Below the pieces are notes generated by a model. That model was not told the origin of the DNA. It did no database searches and saw only the letters and a program-made list of their open reading frames with translations. DNA of 64,000 nucleotides from Gramella jeungdoensis (lineage in GTDB: Bacteria > Bacteroidota > Bacteroidia > Flavobacteriales > Flavobacteriaceae). The DNA lies in assembly GCF_023805255.1 (NCBI RefSeq), contig NZ_JAMSCK010000003.1:496001-560000 (forward strand), written 5' to 3'. A program made the translations under genes and the position numbers. Of the stretch, positions 63,508 to 64,000 are shown one piece after another. The stretch's first letter is position 1. The number at the start of each line of letters is the position of its first letter.

Positions 63508-64000
63508 ATGATACCAGGGAATAGGTTACCGGAATTAAAATATGTGGGTAATGAAAATAAAAAGCTTACCCTGCATCTCTTTTTTCAGATCATTGGAAAA
63601 ATAAGGATGGCTTTAACCCCTAGAAAGAATCACTGGTGGTATATCACATTGTATGTAAATGAAAAAGGTTTTACCACTGGCCCAATTCCTATTGAGAATG
63701 GATACGCTTCCTTTTCCATGTCCCTGGACATTCTTGATCATGAATTCATTGTTTTTAAGAGCAATGGAGAATCCCGTTCCTTTGAATTGGAACATGACCT
63801 TAGCGTGGCTCAGTTCTATGAACGGGTAATGGAATTTTTAAAGGAACTGGATATTGAGGTAAGCATTCATTCCAGGCCTTATGAACTGAATATTGATAAA
63901 GATTTTTCAGAGATCACAGATATCCGTCACTATGATGCTTTATTTGCTACTACCTACTGGCATACTTTTCTCTGGATAGATTCGGTCTTTAAGGAATTCA
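63508..64000 (+). CDS. DUF5996-family protein, C-terminus outside window
   Basis: The ATG at 63508 is 3 bases after the previous stop; the frame is open to the window edge (164 codons). The sequence (LFFQIIGKIRMALTPRKNHW, HSRPYELNIDKDFSEI, YWHTFLWIDSVFKEF) matches the DUF5996 family of about 300 residues, of unknown function. It ends the four-gene run seen here. Confidence 0.8.
   Translation, partial: MIPGNRLPELKYVGNENKKLTLHLFFQIIGKIRMALTPRKNHWWYITLYVNEKGFTTGPIPIENGYASFSMSLDILDHEFIVFKSNGESRSFELEHDLSVAQFYERVMEFLKELDIEVSIHSRPYELNIDKDFSEITDIRHYDALFATTYWHTFLWIDSVFKEF

Overview
The window looks like a chromosome segment of a marine-type Flavobacteriaceae bacterium, closest in gene content to Gramella/Christiangramia-like genomes. 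This is inferred from gene families, not from a search. The base composition is AT-rich. Promoters fit the Bacteroidetes consensus TTTG-N19-TAnnTTTG, most clearly upstream of the OmpA gene. Family-typical genes include an IPExxxVDY protein, a long PurF-like protein, an OmpA with five TSP3 repeats, and an AddAB-like pair.

Bases 1 to about 14405 read as an integrated genomic island. Its right edge is a 3' piece of a CAT-anticodon tRNA (14361..14405), broken in the 5' side of the anticodon stem and followed by the tRNA's own terminator. The intact tRNA and any integrase would lie left of the window. The island carries, right to left: a small membrane pair, an unknown protein, a RadC-like JAMM protein with a companion, a putative two-gene defence module (Eco57I-type methylase and PLD-SNF2 helicase), a run of small exported proteins including a MORN-repeat protein and a KTSC-like lipoprotein, and a partial RecD-like helicase.

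From 14.8 to 64 kb the content is ordinary core chromosome. It has ribE/pdxA, then yceD-rpmF-fabH-accB-accC (fatty-acid initiation), an oxidoreductase-mtgA-GreA-like operon, an ABC ATPase, a HAD-like protein, a prolyl oligopeptidase, asd, mscL, alr-tdk, rsmI-UDG-recJ, an LpxH-like phosphoesterase, queD and a 2OG oxygenase. An enoyl-CoA hydratase with two tiny membrane proteins, a MATE transporter, a GNAT protein and tRNA-Ala(GGC) follow. Next come the AddB-like nuclease, OmpA, kbl, the AddA-like helicase, superoxide dismutase, a long PurF, a sugar kinase, rnhA-purN, acpP-fabF-rnc, IPExxxVDY-pyk, dinB and a final four-gene run that leaves the window.

The most unusual non-coding feature lies between sod and purF. 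Three tandem copies of a roughly 72-nt unit look like small-RNA genes on the minus strand, each with a -7-like box, a conserved body and an intrinsic terminator. The third copy keeps its terminator stem through a G-U pair that exists only on the minus strand. Several intrinsic terminators and a family of CCTCACAGG/CCTGTGAGG palindromes are also annotated.
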